Source: Calendula officinalis (taxonomy: Eukaryota > Streptophyta > Magnoliopsida > Asterales > Asteraceae). From it: a DNA stretch of 64,000 nt. The position numbers were made by a program, and so were the translations under genes. Where the stretch lies: positions 63,976,861 to 64,040,860 of the forward strand of contig OY970828.1 in NCBI GenBank assembly GCA_963853835.1, in the 5' to 3' direction. Shown piece after piece: positions 12,122 through 24,516 of this stretch. The first letter of the stretch is position 1. Each line of letters opens with the position of its first letter. A model generated the notes under the pieces. The model did no database searches. It saw only the letters and a list, made by a program, of their open reading frames with translations, and had not been told where the DNA came from.

Positions 12122-12434
12122 CTTCCTCCGTATCAAAATAAGTGACACAAATTGGCTTACACATTTTTTGAGGTAAAAGATTAAAGTAGAAGTTAAAATA
12201 GATTAAAGTACATAATTAGTGGAGAATGGGTCCCACTTTTCTTGAATAAAGTGATATTAATGAGTTTTAAAAGTAAAAGTAAGGGTATAAGGGTAATTTC
12301 AATTTATTAAAGTGGATAGTTAGTGGGTATGGGTCCCACTATTTTTACCAAATAAGGAAAGTTTTCAAAGTGTGTCACTTATTTTGATACATCCCAAAAT
12401 GGAAAGTGTGTCACTTATATTGATACGGAGGAAG
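12122..12434. mobile_element. Stowaway MITE, copy 1 (313 bp)
   Basis: The termini are CTTCCTCCGTATCAAAATAA and its inverted copy, and the element is flanked by TA on both sides. This is the Stowaway (Tc1/mariner) signature. A second copy at 35681 shares the interior but carries a nested insertion. Confidence 0.9.
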
Positions 12435-12499
12435 TAAATATAAATATAAATAATAAATAATAAATAAATAAATATAAAAAACAAGATGTAACTCTCTCG

Positions 12500-13453
12500 T
12501 CTCACCTCTTTCTATTTCTCTCCCTCACTCGACTCGAAATCCCCAATCTTTCCCAACAAAAACAAAATTAAATTCTCATGCTTTCTTTCCAACTCTTGGA
12601 TCGTAATCGAAGATAATATGTTTGGGGATTATACGGCTTAAAATCCTGCTTTCCATATCCTACCAAGCACACACACACAATTTCAGCTTGTTTCTGATTC
12701 TTCAATACACTCATCATCGGTTAGAAAACACATTCGTTTCTTTCATTTTGTGTAAATTATATCGCTTTTTGGTTTTACATTTTGTAATTTTTAGAAATAA
12801 AGGAGAACGATAGAGGAGGGTAGGAGAATTTCTAGGGCACTTTTGGGGGTTTATTAGCGATTGTTGAGGAAATTGAAGTTTTGTTTCGGAATTGATTAGG
12901 TTTTTGAGATTGAGATGAGTAAAATTCTGGAGGTTAATTTCCGAATTGAAGACTGTGTTGATCCTTCTGTTCTAATTAATGATGCCAAAACTTGCAAGCT
13001 GCTAAATTGATCTGGTTATCTAATAATAACATGTTTTTGTTGTACTTGCTACAATGATTAATGTAGTTTGCGGTTTTTTTTCTTTTTCCTGAATAATTAG
13101 AGGACGCACATCAATTGTGAAGTAATAAGAAACTATTGAGATTTGAGACCTGTGATGAGTTTGTAAGAAATATGTATCAAGGTTTATAGCTAAAGTGTTA
13201 GATTTATGTTTGAAGCTGGAGTTTTTATTTATAATAACTTGGTTGAAGAAGTAAACTGGTTACCTTATCTTTACAGATGTTTGTTACAAACTAAATTAAC
13301 AAATAACAACAAAGTATTATAGACTTTTAACGGTTTTTAAATATGTTTTCAATTATTTGCAGTACATTTTCTTTGTTCATGGAGATGATAAACTGATGGA
13401 AAACAGTCCTTGATTCTGTATTGATCACAATCTTTGTGTGTTGAGAATCTGAC
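12500..13453 (+). promoter_or_regulatory. Probable 5' leader of the SNF4-like gene with a small uORF
   Basis: The region has the T/C-rich and then mixed composition of a plant promoter and leader. It includes a short open frame from the ATG at 12914 (31 codons, ending at a TGA) that could act as a uORF. No carbohydrate-binding-module coding sequence is recognisable in any frame. Leader introns are likely but were not placed. Confidence 0.35.
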
Positions 13454-15415
13454 ATGATTCCTAGGTTTCCAGTGTCTGAAACTCCTGGAATTAGTGGAGA
13501 TAGTATGGAAATTGATGGTGATCCCTTTCATCATTCAGTAAGATTATCTTTTTAAAACTGTAATTATACTAATCCATTTGTATTTCTGCTTTAATTTACC
13601 AATTAAGATTATAAATATTGGTGCTTAACAGGAAGCAGTTCCAAAGATACTAGAGGCTGATGTGGAATTATCTCGTCATCGAATATCTGCATTCCTCTCT
13701 ACACATACTGCTTATGAGTTGCTCCCAGAATCTGGCAAGGTTAAATGTCTAAACTACCCTCATAGTTAGGTTATTTTGACATATTGAAACTGTCATTTTG
13801 GTTGCTGAATGTTTATCCCTTGAATTTTGTAGGTTGTTGCATTGGATGTTTCCCTACCGGTTAAGCAAGCTTTCCATATTCTTTATGAACAGGTAAGATC
13901 ACATTTTTTATTTTTTATTTTAATGTTTTTAATAAATTTGGTTTTATTGACAGGGAATTTCGGTGGCCCCTTTATGGGACCATGCAGTTGGTCGATTTGT
14001 TGGAATACTTAGCCCATTAGACTTCATCTTGATTCTTAGAGAGGTATAACACTTTTAATAATTTTGATATCAGATTTCTTGACTAAAGTACTAAACGATC
14101 CATTTTTGGATCCTTTTTAACAGTAAACAAAAGTGTAATTTTCTTAAATTTGATTAAAACTTCAGTTGGGAAACCATGGATCTGATTTGACTGAAGAAGA
14201 GCTTGAAACCCATGCAATATCATCTTGGAAAGAAGGGAAATTACAGCTCACAAGGAAATCTGATGCTAATGGATCATTGCATCAAAAACGTCTCATTGAT
14301 GTACGTCTCTAATTTCATAATTATTATTATATTATTTTTATTATTATTTCTTTAAATTAAACATTTAATTTAAGCCATTATGATCTGTACTTGTTATCAG
14401 GCTGGACCCCCCGACTCATTAAAAGATGTTGCCTCAAAACTGTTGCAAAACAAGGTTGCAAGTCTTCCAATTATCTCACAAGATGGTTCAGTTCCTCAAC
14501 TGCTACATTTGGCATCTCTAACTGGAGTTTTAAAATGTATTTATATGTTTTTAATTTTCTCTAAAAACATACTAACAGAAAGAAAAACCAACCAATTTCA
14601 GGCATTTGTAGACATTTTAAACATTCAGCAGCCTCTTTGCCAATTCTTCAACAACCAATTTGTTCATTTCCTTTGGGCACGTGGGTCCCCAAAATTGGGG
14701 AATCAAATGGAAGGCCACTTGCAACTTTGAGAGCTAATGCTTCTCTTAGTGACGCCTTATCTTTATTAGTTCAAGGTTATTTAATTTATTTTATCTTTAT
14801 TTTTATTATTAATTTTTTAAAAAACCATTTTCCATATTACAGCTGAAGTGAGTGCAGTACCTATAGTGGATGATAATGACTCATTGCTGGATATATACTG
14901 CAGAAGGTGAATAAACAAACATTTTTCCTGTTCTTCATGCATTTTTTTTCCTTATATATATTTAATTTTTTTTTTTTTGGTGGCATACAGTGATATAACT
15001 GCTTTAGCAAAAGACAAAGCATATGCACAAGTTCACCTTAATGAAGTGAGCATTCAACAGGTAATTAAGGTTGAGTCATTTAATTAATAATAATTTGCTT
15101 AAACCTAATTTATTAGGTGACTCACAGGCATTACAACTGACTCAAGAAGCAACTGCAACTTATGGTTTTTTTAACGGACAAAGATGTCACATGTGTTTGA
15201 GATCTGATCCGCTGCATAAAGTTATGGACAGGCTCGCTGTTCCTGGTAATAATTAACTTCAACAACTAATTTTAAAATAAATAATTATTTTGTTGTTATT
15301 TGCTTAAATAACTACTTTTTCAGGAGTTAGGAGGCTTGTTATAGTGGAAGCGGGAAGCAAGCGGGTAGAGGGAATTGTTTCATTAACTGATTTATTCAAG
15401 TTTTTGCTTGGATAA
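13454..15415 (+). CDS. SNF4: SNF4/KINbetagamma-like CBS-domain subunit of SnRK1, lacking the carbohydrate-binding module
   Basis: The regulatory gamma-type subunit of the plant SnRK1 energy-sensing kinase; it activates the kinase complex in sugar and stress signalling. Exons: 13454-13537, 13632-13739, 13833-13892, 13954-14043, 14166-14300, 14401-14536, 14602-14775, 14843-14906, 14991-15060, 15128-15245, 15324-15415, giving 376 aa. Family landmarks are ELSRHRISAFLSTHTAYELL, ILYEQGISVAPLWD, PLDFILILRELG, HLASLTGVLKCICRHFKHS, SAVPIVDDNDSLLDIYCRSD, and GVRRLVIVEAGSKRVEGIVS at the end; four CBS repeats are covered. Arabidopsis KINbetagamma has about 100 more N-terminal residues carrying a CBM/KIS domain. 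No exon for it is seen between 12500 and 13450. The first coding exon may really begin at a splice acceptor at 13463; the ATG at 13454 has a stop in frame 12 nt upstream. Confidence 0.88.
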
Positions 15416-17163
15416 TCCAATCCCCTAAAACAAGTGAACCAACTCTGGCTTTCAACTTTTTTTAATTTATTTTATTTTATGGTTTTAGTTCAAAAAGAAA
15501 TTCATGTAAATTGAAAGAGGATTCAATGTTTTTTATGCATCATTGTCAAGTCAACTTTGTTGGTTGCCATTGAGTAAGCTAGCTGCATTGACTTTTTCTC
15601 ACTGTACCACCAACTAATTGGTTAAGAATTGCCCATACAATTGTATATGAACAATGCATAAAATCAAGTTGTTTTCTTATGTTTGTTGTTAAGTATATAT
15701 TAAAAAAAAAGTTTTAAAGAAAGAGATCCTTATATTATATAAACAATAATAGAGGAGTCTACAGGAATACTACGAGGCTTTATGGTCTCATTTCTATAGG
15801 ATCGAACTTGTGTTGTTTTTTATTTATTCGATTCACATTCGAGTCAAGATTTGTATCAACTCTACAAATATATATGTACAAAAACATGTTCTAAAATATA
15901 CTGTTATCGTTATGTATGTATTTTGCAATCAGGGCTGATGACAACAGACTTTCAACGTTATAGATATGTAAAGTGATGCCAAATCCTCCAAATTGGCATT
16001 TATAAAATCTCGTGTTTGGATTGATGGAGGTATCCTTTAACATTTTATATTTTTTGCCAAATGTATTTTAAAAAGATACGTAGGAGTAGTTAACGTTACT
16101 CTATTGGTATCCTCCGAATTGTCACTTGCTAAAATCTTGCTTTTGGATAGGTGTCCTTTAACATTTTATATTTTTGCCCAAGTATATTTTTAAACGGAAA
16201 ATTAATAAGTTAGTGGTACGAGTCATGCAGTGACATTCAAGCGGAAAATATGCATTCCTCGAACATATCTCCTTTTTTTAGGGAATAAACCCCACCTTTT
16301 TTTATCTTATGAGGAATGTCACCAGCAAGTCTTGAACTCAAGATCTTTTGAAGGCAAACCCTCCAAGGCAACCCTTGATGGTCAATTGATCTAGACTAAT
16401 TGATTACATTTACCGTTTGTATTTTAGAAAGATACGTAAGAGTAGTTAACGTTACTCCAAGTAGCATCGAATCATATATCTATAGGTTTACATAAACATA
16501 TACTAGCATACAACCCTTTAATTAATAGGTAAATGTACATTATTGTTTCATTGGTATTGTAGTAATCGTTTCACCAATCACATGCTGTGTTTGTGCAACT
16601 AAAAGGTTGCTAGCAAGTGGCCTGCTGACACATTGTTGCATATAATTAATCTATTTGATATAGCAATCTAATCTAAGACCATATCTTTATAACCTAATAT
16701 AAAATCTAAAAAAGGAATTCTTTGCTCCCAAAGTCAGGGACAAAACCCTATGTAATTTTGTCTTAGTTTTCATATATCCATTTCAAAAAATTATGCATTA
16801 CGTGGAGATTTCACATCCATATACTTTGTGAAAAAGAAGTATAAGAAAAGATTTAGAAGAGACAAGTTACAACTTAAAGAGTGCCGCAACCTAAACGAAG
16901 AGGAACATACATTTTTATTTCTAGCAGGAGTAGCAGTTAAGATGGAGTTTGGGTTTGCGTTGATGGGTGAAAAATATTCAACTTAAACCAGACATGTTTA
17001 TATAAATAAATTAGATATATAATTAAACTTGACCTGATTACTTTCAACTTGGACATAATTCATATAACCGTTTAATAAAACTCATTAAACATGTTAGTAG
17101 TTTGGATGAGTCTAACACGTCGATCAAACAATTCGACTTTTCTAAATGAGTATCCAAAACCTA

Positions 17164-17166
<3 letters not shown>
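15416..17166. other. 3' flank of the SNF4-like gene and AT-rich intergenic DNA with duplicated segments
   Basis: No gene is seen. A segment near 15975-16100 recurs imperfectly at 16105-16195: AAATCCTCCAAATTGGC-like followed by CCTTTAACATTTTATATTTT. Its tail (AGATACGTAGGAGTAGTTAA) recurs again at 16427-16450. The DNA between holds a possible SINE relic on the minus strand (TTGAACTCAAGATCTTTTG at about 16330-16350). Confidence 0.4.

Positions 17167-17218
<52 letters not shown>
17167..17218. repeat. (TA)n microsatellite 1 of the element chain
   Basis: This uninterrupted AT/TA run borders the left end of the first (TA)n-targeting element. Confidence 0.95.
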
Positions 17219-17223
<5 letters not shown>

Positions 17224-20200
17224 AGAATTAAAATCAGAATCAATTTTCGCTTTAGAACTGTAAGAACCAAATGTAGACCATTAGATTCAAAATTAAGGGT
17301 TTAGATTCGTTAGGGGCATTCTAGGTATTTTGTCAAAAACAAAAAAAAGAAATATAGTAACATGCCGTGTATTTCTCACTCATTATCTCCATTTATTGCT
17401 TTGAATACCAACTATCTCTATCTCAAACCTCCATTGTTTCTTTTTCCAAAACTAAAACCCCACCACCATTTTATCTTTCATTTCCGGCCACTTTACCGGC
17501 CGAATCACGGATCATTAGTACTGCCATTCAATCCAGCATCTCCTTCCGATTATAATGGTACCCGCAACTATTGAAACCCTTATATGTGGCGCTGGCGGCG
17601 GAATTAGGGCTTCGATGGCAGATCTGAGGCGGTGGCGAATGTTGTTGCATAGTCGCTGTATTTCCGTCACAGACGGTGACGGCGGTTGTTTTACAGTGGC
17701 CGGAAGATTACTCGAGATGAACCGGCTGTCGGCGACAGTGGAGACGGAGGACGCGACTTCATCATTGCGGTTGTAATTCATGAGTAACAGAAGAATCAGA
17801 AACTTTAATGGTGGAATAAGGAATAATAAAAAGGGTTTTTTGCTTTATTGGTAATTTTTTTATTAGGTTTTCAATCTATATTTGTTGATGACATATCTGA
17901 GATTCTTATCTACTCATGCTTTTTGATTTGGTGAATGTTGATTTCTCAATCTGGGTTTGATTTTCTTGAATGTTTATTGGTATTTCATTATCCGTGAATG
18001 ATATACATGAGATTCTTATCTACTCATGGTATACTAATGTTTTTCTCTTTTTTTTTTTTAGTTTTTCGATCTCCAGTTTATGGGTTTCACTTGTATCTTA
18101 ACTTCAATATATTAAAGTTTTCATTTTTATTTTATTCATTAATGTTGTATAAATTATAAAGTTAATTTGTTCCTTTAGCTATATGAATTTAACTTTTTGT
18201 CATAATTCCCAGGTAATATTGAAGAGGAAGTGATGGTAGATGATGAATTAATAGTTACAAAAGTGAGATATAACATGGTTTTTTGTAACTTCTGAAGCAC
18301 CATCATACTCAAAGACTGGTTTACACCATAATAACATAAGTTTTACAGTGCTTGGTACATAGATGTTATTTAGATACATGAATGTTATTTGTATAATTTT
18401 GTTGTTATTCATTAATTTTTAATACATATATGGTTGAAGTAAAGTGAGATACATGTATGTATTTGTATTCATGTATGTATTTTTATTCAATTTTGGTTAT
18501 ACATGTAAATCTTCAAACCATTTCTAAGACAGCAAATTGAAGCCTCAAATATCGTATGGCATATACGTAAGTTAAGATTTCTGCTGATTTAGGGTAATAC
18601 AACAAACATTTATATGGATGTATGGCTGAAGGATTACATACATCAATGTATTAATACATGTATGTTTAATTACAATAATTTACATGGATGTACACCACCA
18701 AACACAGGCGATGATTCATAATATTACATACATGTAATTTTTTTCCTTTACGTTCTATCTCTTCGTTTTCTTCTTCATCTAAATCTGCTATTACAATTAC
18801 TCAATATTAATACACTCTCAAAATACACATGTATTTAATGAAATACATTACCAATTAGGGTAGGTTCTATACTTTTCTTCCGTGGTCTATCTCGGTAATC
18901 TACATACTTTGCAGTTCTTTGTCCACTTCTTCTTACGCCTTTCAATTTAAAGAAAACAACAACATTAACCAACATATTATAGTTACTTAATAAACATCTA
19001 TGCTTATTATCATTAAACAGTCAACCTAAAACATCAAATTGATCTAATATGACTATACTACGAGTTTGTTCATAAACATCTATTAGTAATTTAATAAACA
19101 TATGTGCTTATTATCATTAAACAGTCAACCTAAAACTCATGTAAACAGTCAACAACTATACTACGAGTTGTTCATAAACATCTATGCGTAATTTCAGTCA
19201 TCAAAATGGTAAAAAAAAAAAGATAAATAAAACAAGATATTATTAGCTTTGAATACTTAAACTAAATTACTTATGAACGATTATCTACAACACATTCATG
19301 TTCATACAACTTAATATACATTCATGTATTCTCTAAAAACATTCATGTACATACTACTAAACCCCATCTCGTCTAGGCAATTTTTTTGGTTCGGTTGAAG
19401 CATAGAAATTAGTGCATGAAATGTTTTCGGACTCGACCTTGTGTACAACACCGGTACCGATTTTGTTATTTCTACATCAACATCACCACTTCCGTTGCTT
19501 GTTTCACCAATTTTTTCTTTACCTTTTTTGTTTTTTTTTTCTTATCTACTGCATCCCTTACACGCTTGTTTCCAATACTTGCTTCACCTGACAATCAATT
19601 TAATTAATACTTCGTTTACAAAACTAATTTTTACATGCACGTACTACATTCCAGAAAAAAAAAACTAAATATACCTTTAACAGATTTGATTTTGATTTCT
19701 GTATTAACAACTGGATCCAGTCTTAATTTTTTCCTTTTACGTTCTGTTTCTACATTTTTCTTCTTCATCTAAATCTGCAATTTCAGTTTCCAAGTATTAG
19801 TATTTTTTGTAAATGCATGAATGTATCTTTAACAGTTACCAATAAGGGTTGGTTCTTTATTCTTTTTCTTTGGGCTCTCCCGGTAATCTACATACTTTGC
19901 CGTCCTTCTTCCACTTCTTATTACTCCTACAAATACAAAATCACATAACAATATTAGGTTTAATCAGTCCACACAATTGCAACTACTGTCTATAAAGATT
20001 TGTAAAAACATACTAATTACGTTTAATTCCAGAAATATCGCCTTTTAAAACGTACTACAGTCCACATAAAGTTTTAAGGCACCACATTCATGTATTGATC
20101 TTATAAAACATCAATGTATATGACCAATATGTATGATTTTAGAAGACAATACATTCATGTATTGAATGTCTAGCCCACATACATGTTCATACCAACGCAT

Positions 20201-20968
20201 CATTCAAAACCCCCATTTAACCAATATACCATTTAATTCCAGAAGTATCGCGTTTTAAACCCTATCTGTATGGTTTACATCTATTACAAAACATCAATGT
20301 AATTCAAAATCGAAACAATTAAACAATATTAGAAGATAAACCAATCATCAATTCCTAAAACGAGACCTAATTTTTAATAAAACGCAAAACATACCTAATT
20401 ACGTTCATGTATCTAAACCCTAACAGAGAGTTTTTAGCGGGGGTACTAAACATCAATGAAATGCAAAATCGAATCCATTTAACCATTGTTAGCAACCAAT
20501 ACAAACTTAATCCGTACAATATACCTTACCTCATTAAGTATAACCTATACATACCTGACATTTCTCTTCTGCACGTCGCCCGTCGCCGATCTTCAGTAGT
20601 TCGTGTTTTACGGCAGTTCATTAGAACTCGAAATCAACAATTTCGTCTTCCTTTATAGTCGCGATTTGAAACCCTAGAAAATCTCCCAATTTCTTAGACG
20701 ATTACCGTTCATGTATGGCGTAATTCTAAATGATTGAGGTTTCTAAATGATCGGGATTTGCATGAAAGAGAATATAACCGATTACAATCCCAAAGATGGT
20801 AGTTACCGTAAATATCTCTCCCATTAAAATATAATAAAAGAAAATTCCAAAAGTACCCTTCCACTCTATAAGATCGTGTAAAGTGGCTGTTTCAAAATGG
20901 ATGGATAGGATTTGTTTAATTAGGTTCTGTTGGTTCTTTACATATAATTGGTTCTCTCTTTAATGCAC

Positions 20969-20971
<3 letters not shown>
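17219..20971. mobile_element. (TA)n-targeting inverted-repeat element 1 (about 3.75 kb)
   Basis: It is bounded by (TA)n on both sides. The left end ATAGTGAAGAATTAAAATCA and the complement of the right end ATAGGGGTGCATTAAAGAGA align imperfectly over about 55 bp, sharing ATAG, ATTAAA and AGAACC. The interior has a GC-richer stretch (17440-17780) with open frames on both strands, and a long AT-rich part with many ACATTCATGTATT-like words. No transposase motif is recognised. Whether the GC-rich part is captured host sequence cannot be decided here. Confidence 0.55.

Positions 20972-21030
<59 letters not shown>
20972..21030. repeat. (TA)n microsatellite 2, shared by elements 1 and 2
   Basis: A pure AT/TA run that is both the right border of element 1 and the left border of element 2. 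Confidence 0.95.
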
Positions 21031-21034
<4 letters not shown>

Positions 21035-22973
21035 TCCGATTCAGGGCAGAACCATTTTTAGCGACAGAACCACAGAACCATTGTAAGTTTTAATCTTGAC
21101 CACTCGTTTTCTTAATAGATGGTTGAGATTAACAAGGGCTAAAATGAAAAAAATTTAATCTAAAAAACGTGAGTCTAATTGTTAAAAGGGTAGTATAGGT
21201 ATTGGCAAAAAACGTGGATCCTTAATAACTGAATCAAATCATCAAATCCCTAAATTCACGCACCTACTACTATTATTCAAACTCATTTTCGTCTTTTATC
21301 TTCCCAAATCTTCAAATTTTCCTTTCAATCTCTCCTAATCAAAGCTTCAAATCCAGAGTTTTTGCTTTTACGCTTAATAGTTTTCGCCAATTTATGTTTT
21401 TTCAGACGAAATACGAGAGTTGTCTTCTTCAATTTCAGCATTTCAAGAGTAATTTCGGTTAGTTTACTGCTAGTATTTGTTAATTTTTCCGACGATTTTG
21501 TTAACTTCGTTATGATTTTCTTTCTATATAATTGAAATTGGAATTTGTTTATGCGACTTTCTTTCTATTTAATCATCTTATTTCATCGTGTTATTTCATG
21601 TTTTGTGTCGAAATGGATTGTTCGATTGATTTCTGATTTTCACGAAGAGATTCCAACCTAGGGCTCTAACTATGTTGATTTTAATACTATTCAGTATGTG
21701 TTTTATTCATGTATTTGTAAACTTTGTACATGGAAAATAAATATCAGTACCTGTAGCACCAAGAAAACCCACAAAAGTAACTAATCAATCTCTCCAAGAA
21801 ACCAGAAGATTCCAAACGAAAAAAGTGGATTTTGTTATTCAATTTGCTTTATTCAATTCACTCGATGTTTTCTGTTGATTAGAAAAGTTAGTATGTACTC
21901 GTGATTTGTAACTTAGATTCGCTATAACAGTTTATGATGTAGCAGTAAAATCAGTATGTAATCGTGTTTTGAAATTCAATTTGTCACTAAATCTGGTAGT
22001 CAATTACTTAAAGAAGTTTAACTTATTTAAATTGATTAAAGAAGTTTAACTTAGTATGTAATCGTGTTTTGAAATTTAATTTGATGTTTTTCCTTTGTAA
22101 ATCTTTTTTTTTTTCCTGAAAACATTTGATGTTGATGCTTTTTCAGTTTAATACATTGGATGTAAAATAATACATTGGATGTTGATACATTTGATGTTGA
22201 TGTTTTTCCTGAAAACATTTGTGTTATGTTTTGTTTTCAGTTAATTACAACGAAAGTCGGAGGCCTAAACCGGTTGTCATAGTCGGTATGTTGGTTTGAT
22301 TTATTATTGTATGTATTTAATCTAATGTATGTTATTTGTTCAGATTTAGATTATGAAGAAAAAGATCGACTTGATCATAAACGGAAAGGGAACGCAAGAT
22401 TGGTGAATCATCTAACCGAGATGAAGCTAATGTTATTCGTGCAGCAATATCGTCTTGAATCTTAAAAATGCTTAATCAATATCGTGTTATACATTTGATG
22501 TTTTTGTCATTATTAAATTTGATATTAAAGTGTTTTCGTATAAACATTGTATGTATTGAAAGTGTAAACATTGTATGTATTTGGGTTACCATCATATAAT
22601 GATTATTTTACGTAACACATTTCGTACAATACTCATTGCCTAATACCAAAAACATCTTATGTTCCATAGATCAATCACTGTATGTTGAATACGTCTGATT
22701 ACAGGCCGCAAACATCCAATGTAAATACACGAATGTTATAAAAAACTCATAATTAATATCGTGATATTGATAAAAAAAACTGACTTCCCATGTTTTAAGG
22801 AATCCAGCACACAATGATTGTATTTCCGTAAATAACCGATTTGTGCAATTTGACATAAATACCCTTTTCGTTTAATATTAATAAAAACATATTAATTATT
22901 AAATGCTGCGATTTGATTGGCTGGAAGAGGGTTCTGTGGTTCTGTCGCTAAAAATGGTTCTGCGCTGAATCGC

Positions 22974-22978
<5 letters not shown>
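21031..22978. mobile_element. (TA)n-targeting inverted-repeat element 2 (about 1.95 kb)
   Basis: The inverted ends are long and well conserved. After the TA tract the left end reads AGTGTCCGATTCAGGGCAG, then AACCATTTTTAGCGACAGAA. The right end, read on the minus strand, is AGGGTGCGATTCAGCGCAG, then the same AACCATTTTTAGCGACAGAA. The interior is AT-rich with no recognisable protein. Confidence 0.8.

Positions 22979-23026
<48 letters not shown>
22979..23026. repeat. (TA)n microsatellite 3, shared by elements 2 and 3
   Basis: A pure AT/TA run between the right end of element 2 and the left end of element 3. Confidence 0.95.
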
Positions 23027-23030
<4 letters not shown>

Positions 23031-23928
23031 GTGGGATCGAGTGAGGACACTTTTTCCGGTGAGGACTGCGAGGACAAATCTGGGCCTTGGATCAAACAAA
23101 ATCAATGACTAGGATCTAATGTGAAGAAAAGTAACAATGTTAGAAGGTTAGGGGGTTTTGTGTTAAGTTTAACAAAATAGTGGGGGGTAAAAAGAAAGTT
23201 TCTAAGGTTAAAATGGTCATTTTCGCACACATACTCTCTCTCCTGGCCACATGTCAATTTCTGATTTGGTGGGTTTTATTTTTACCCCCAAGTTCGTATT
23301 TCGGCCATAACTTTTTTTTTCTTTGTAAAAAAAAAAAAACTAAAAATGCCAAAGTTCTTATAATTAAATTTTCTACAAAATGAGTATAGTCATGAAAATT
23401 TGAAAAAAAAAACCCAGATAAAATATTGGAACATTTTGTTAAATTTGGATCATTTTATTAATTTTGGATCATTTTGTTATTTTTGGATCATTTTTAATCT
23501 TGCATAAACATAATTTTGCATAAATAATTAGTCAAATAATATATCATATATAATTTTAGATCATTTTGTTCATTCATAGTCATTTTGTTTACTTTGTACT
23601 ATTGTTAATTTTTGGATCATTTTGTTATTTATGGATCATTGTCAATTTTGGATCATTTTTTTTTTTAATTTTCATGACTATACTCATTTTATAGAAAATT
23701 TAATTTTAAAATTGTTGGCATTTTTAGATTTTTTATTTTACAAATAAATAAAAAAGTTATGGGCGAAAAACAAAGTGCGGGGGAAAAAACCACTTCCAAT
23801 TATAAGAGGACAAGTGGCAAAATGAGGAAATGGGGGTTTCGTAAATGACCTTTATGCCCTTTTTAAGATGAGTGGATGAGATTTGTCCTCGCAGTCCTCA
23901 CCGGGAAAAAAGTCCTCACCGGATTCGG

Positions 23929-23932
<4 letters not shown>
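23027..23932. mobile_element. (TA)n-targeting inverted-repeat element 3 (about 0.9 kb)
   Basis: The left and right ends share CCGGTGAGGACTGCGAGGAC and AAATCT in inverted orientation, about 55 bp in all. The interior repeats TTTTGGATCATTTTGTTA-like words and has no coding content. Confidence 0.8.

Positions 23933-23996
<64 letters not shown>
23933..23996. repeat. (TA)n microsatellite 4, shared by elements 3 and 4
   Basis: A pure TA run between the right end of element 3 and the left end of element 4. Confidence 0.95.
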
Positions 23997-24000
<4 letters not shown>

Positions 24001-24468
24001 AGCATATACATATATAGTGAAGAATATGGATCAAGAAAGAAGCATCCTTATTTGAAGAAGCTAGAAAAGGGTTGCATTTTCGTAAAATATACATATAAAC
24101 ACACATATACATACATATATGTACATATACATAAATATTTAGACCATAGATATATATATTTTCACATGTATACCCTCGATATGTATATATACACACATAT
24201 ATATATGGTATGTATATGCATTTTCGTAAATGAAAATGCAAGTTCTGATATGAAAATGCAAATGCAAGTTATGTAAAATGCATGTGTATATATATGTGTA
24301 TATATACATATATATAGGGCATGAATATGCATATATATAATATATATGGTCTAATTAGATATGTATATATACATACATGTATGTATATGTATACATATAT
24401 GTATATTTTACGAAAATGCATTGCTTCTTCAACTTTTTCAAATAAGGACCCTTTTCTATGGATCCATA

Positions 24469-24470
<2 letters not shown>
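23997..24470. mobile_element. (TA)n-targeting inverted-repeat element 4 (about 0.47 kb)
   Basis: The inverted ends share ATGGATC, AGAAAAGGG, CCTTATTTGA and GCATTTTCGTAAAATATAC. The interior is ATACATATATGTATAC-rich and produces spurious Tyr/Ile-rich open frames on both strands. Confidence 0.75.

Positions 24471-24514
<44 letters not shown>
24471..24514. repeat. (TA)n microsatellite 5, right border of the chain
   Basis: A pure AT/TA run closing the right side of element 4. Confidence 0.95.

Positions 24515-24516
<2 letters not shown>

Noticed and set aside
17362..17781. Overlapping frames on both strands in the GC-richer part of element 1
   Set aside because: No known domain is seen and both strands are open, as expected from base composition inside a transposon.
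22892..23108. Frames spanning the third (TA)n tract
   Set aside because: They join the ends of two transposons through a microsatellite; no real protein.
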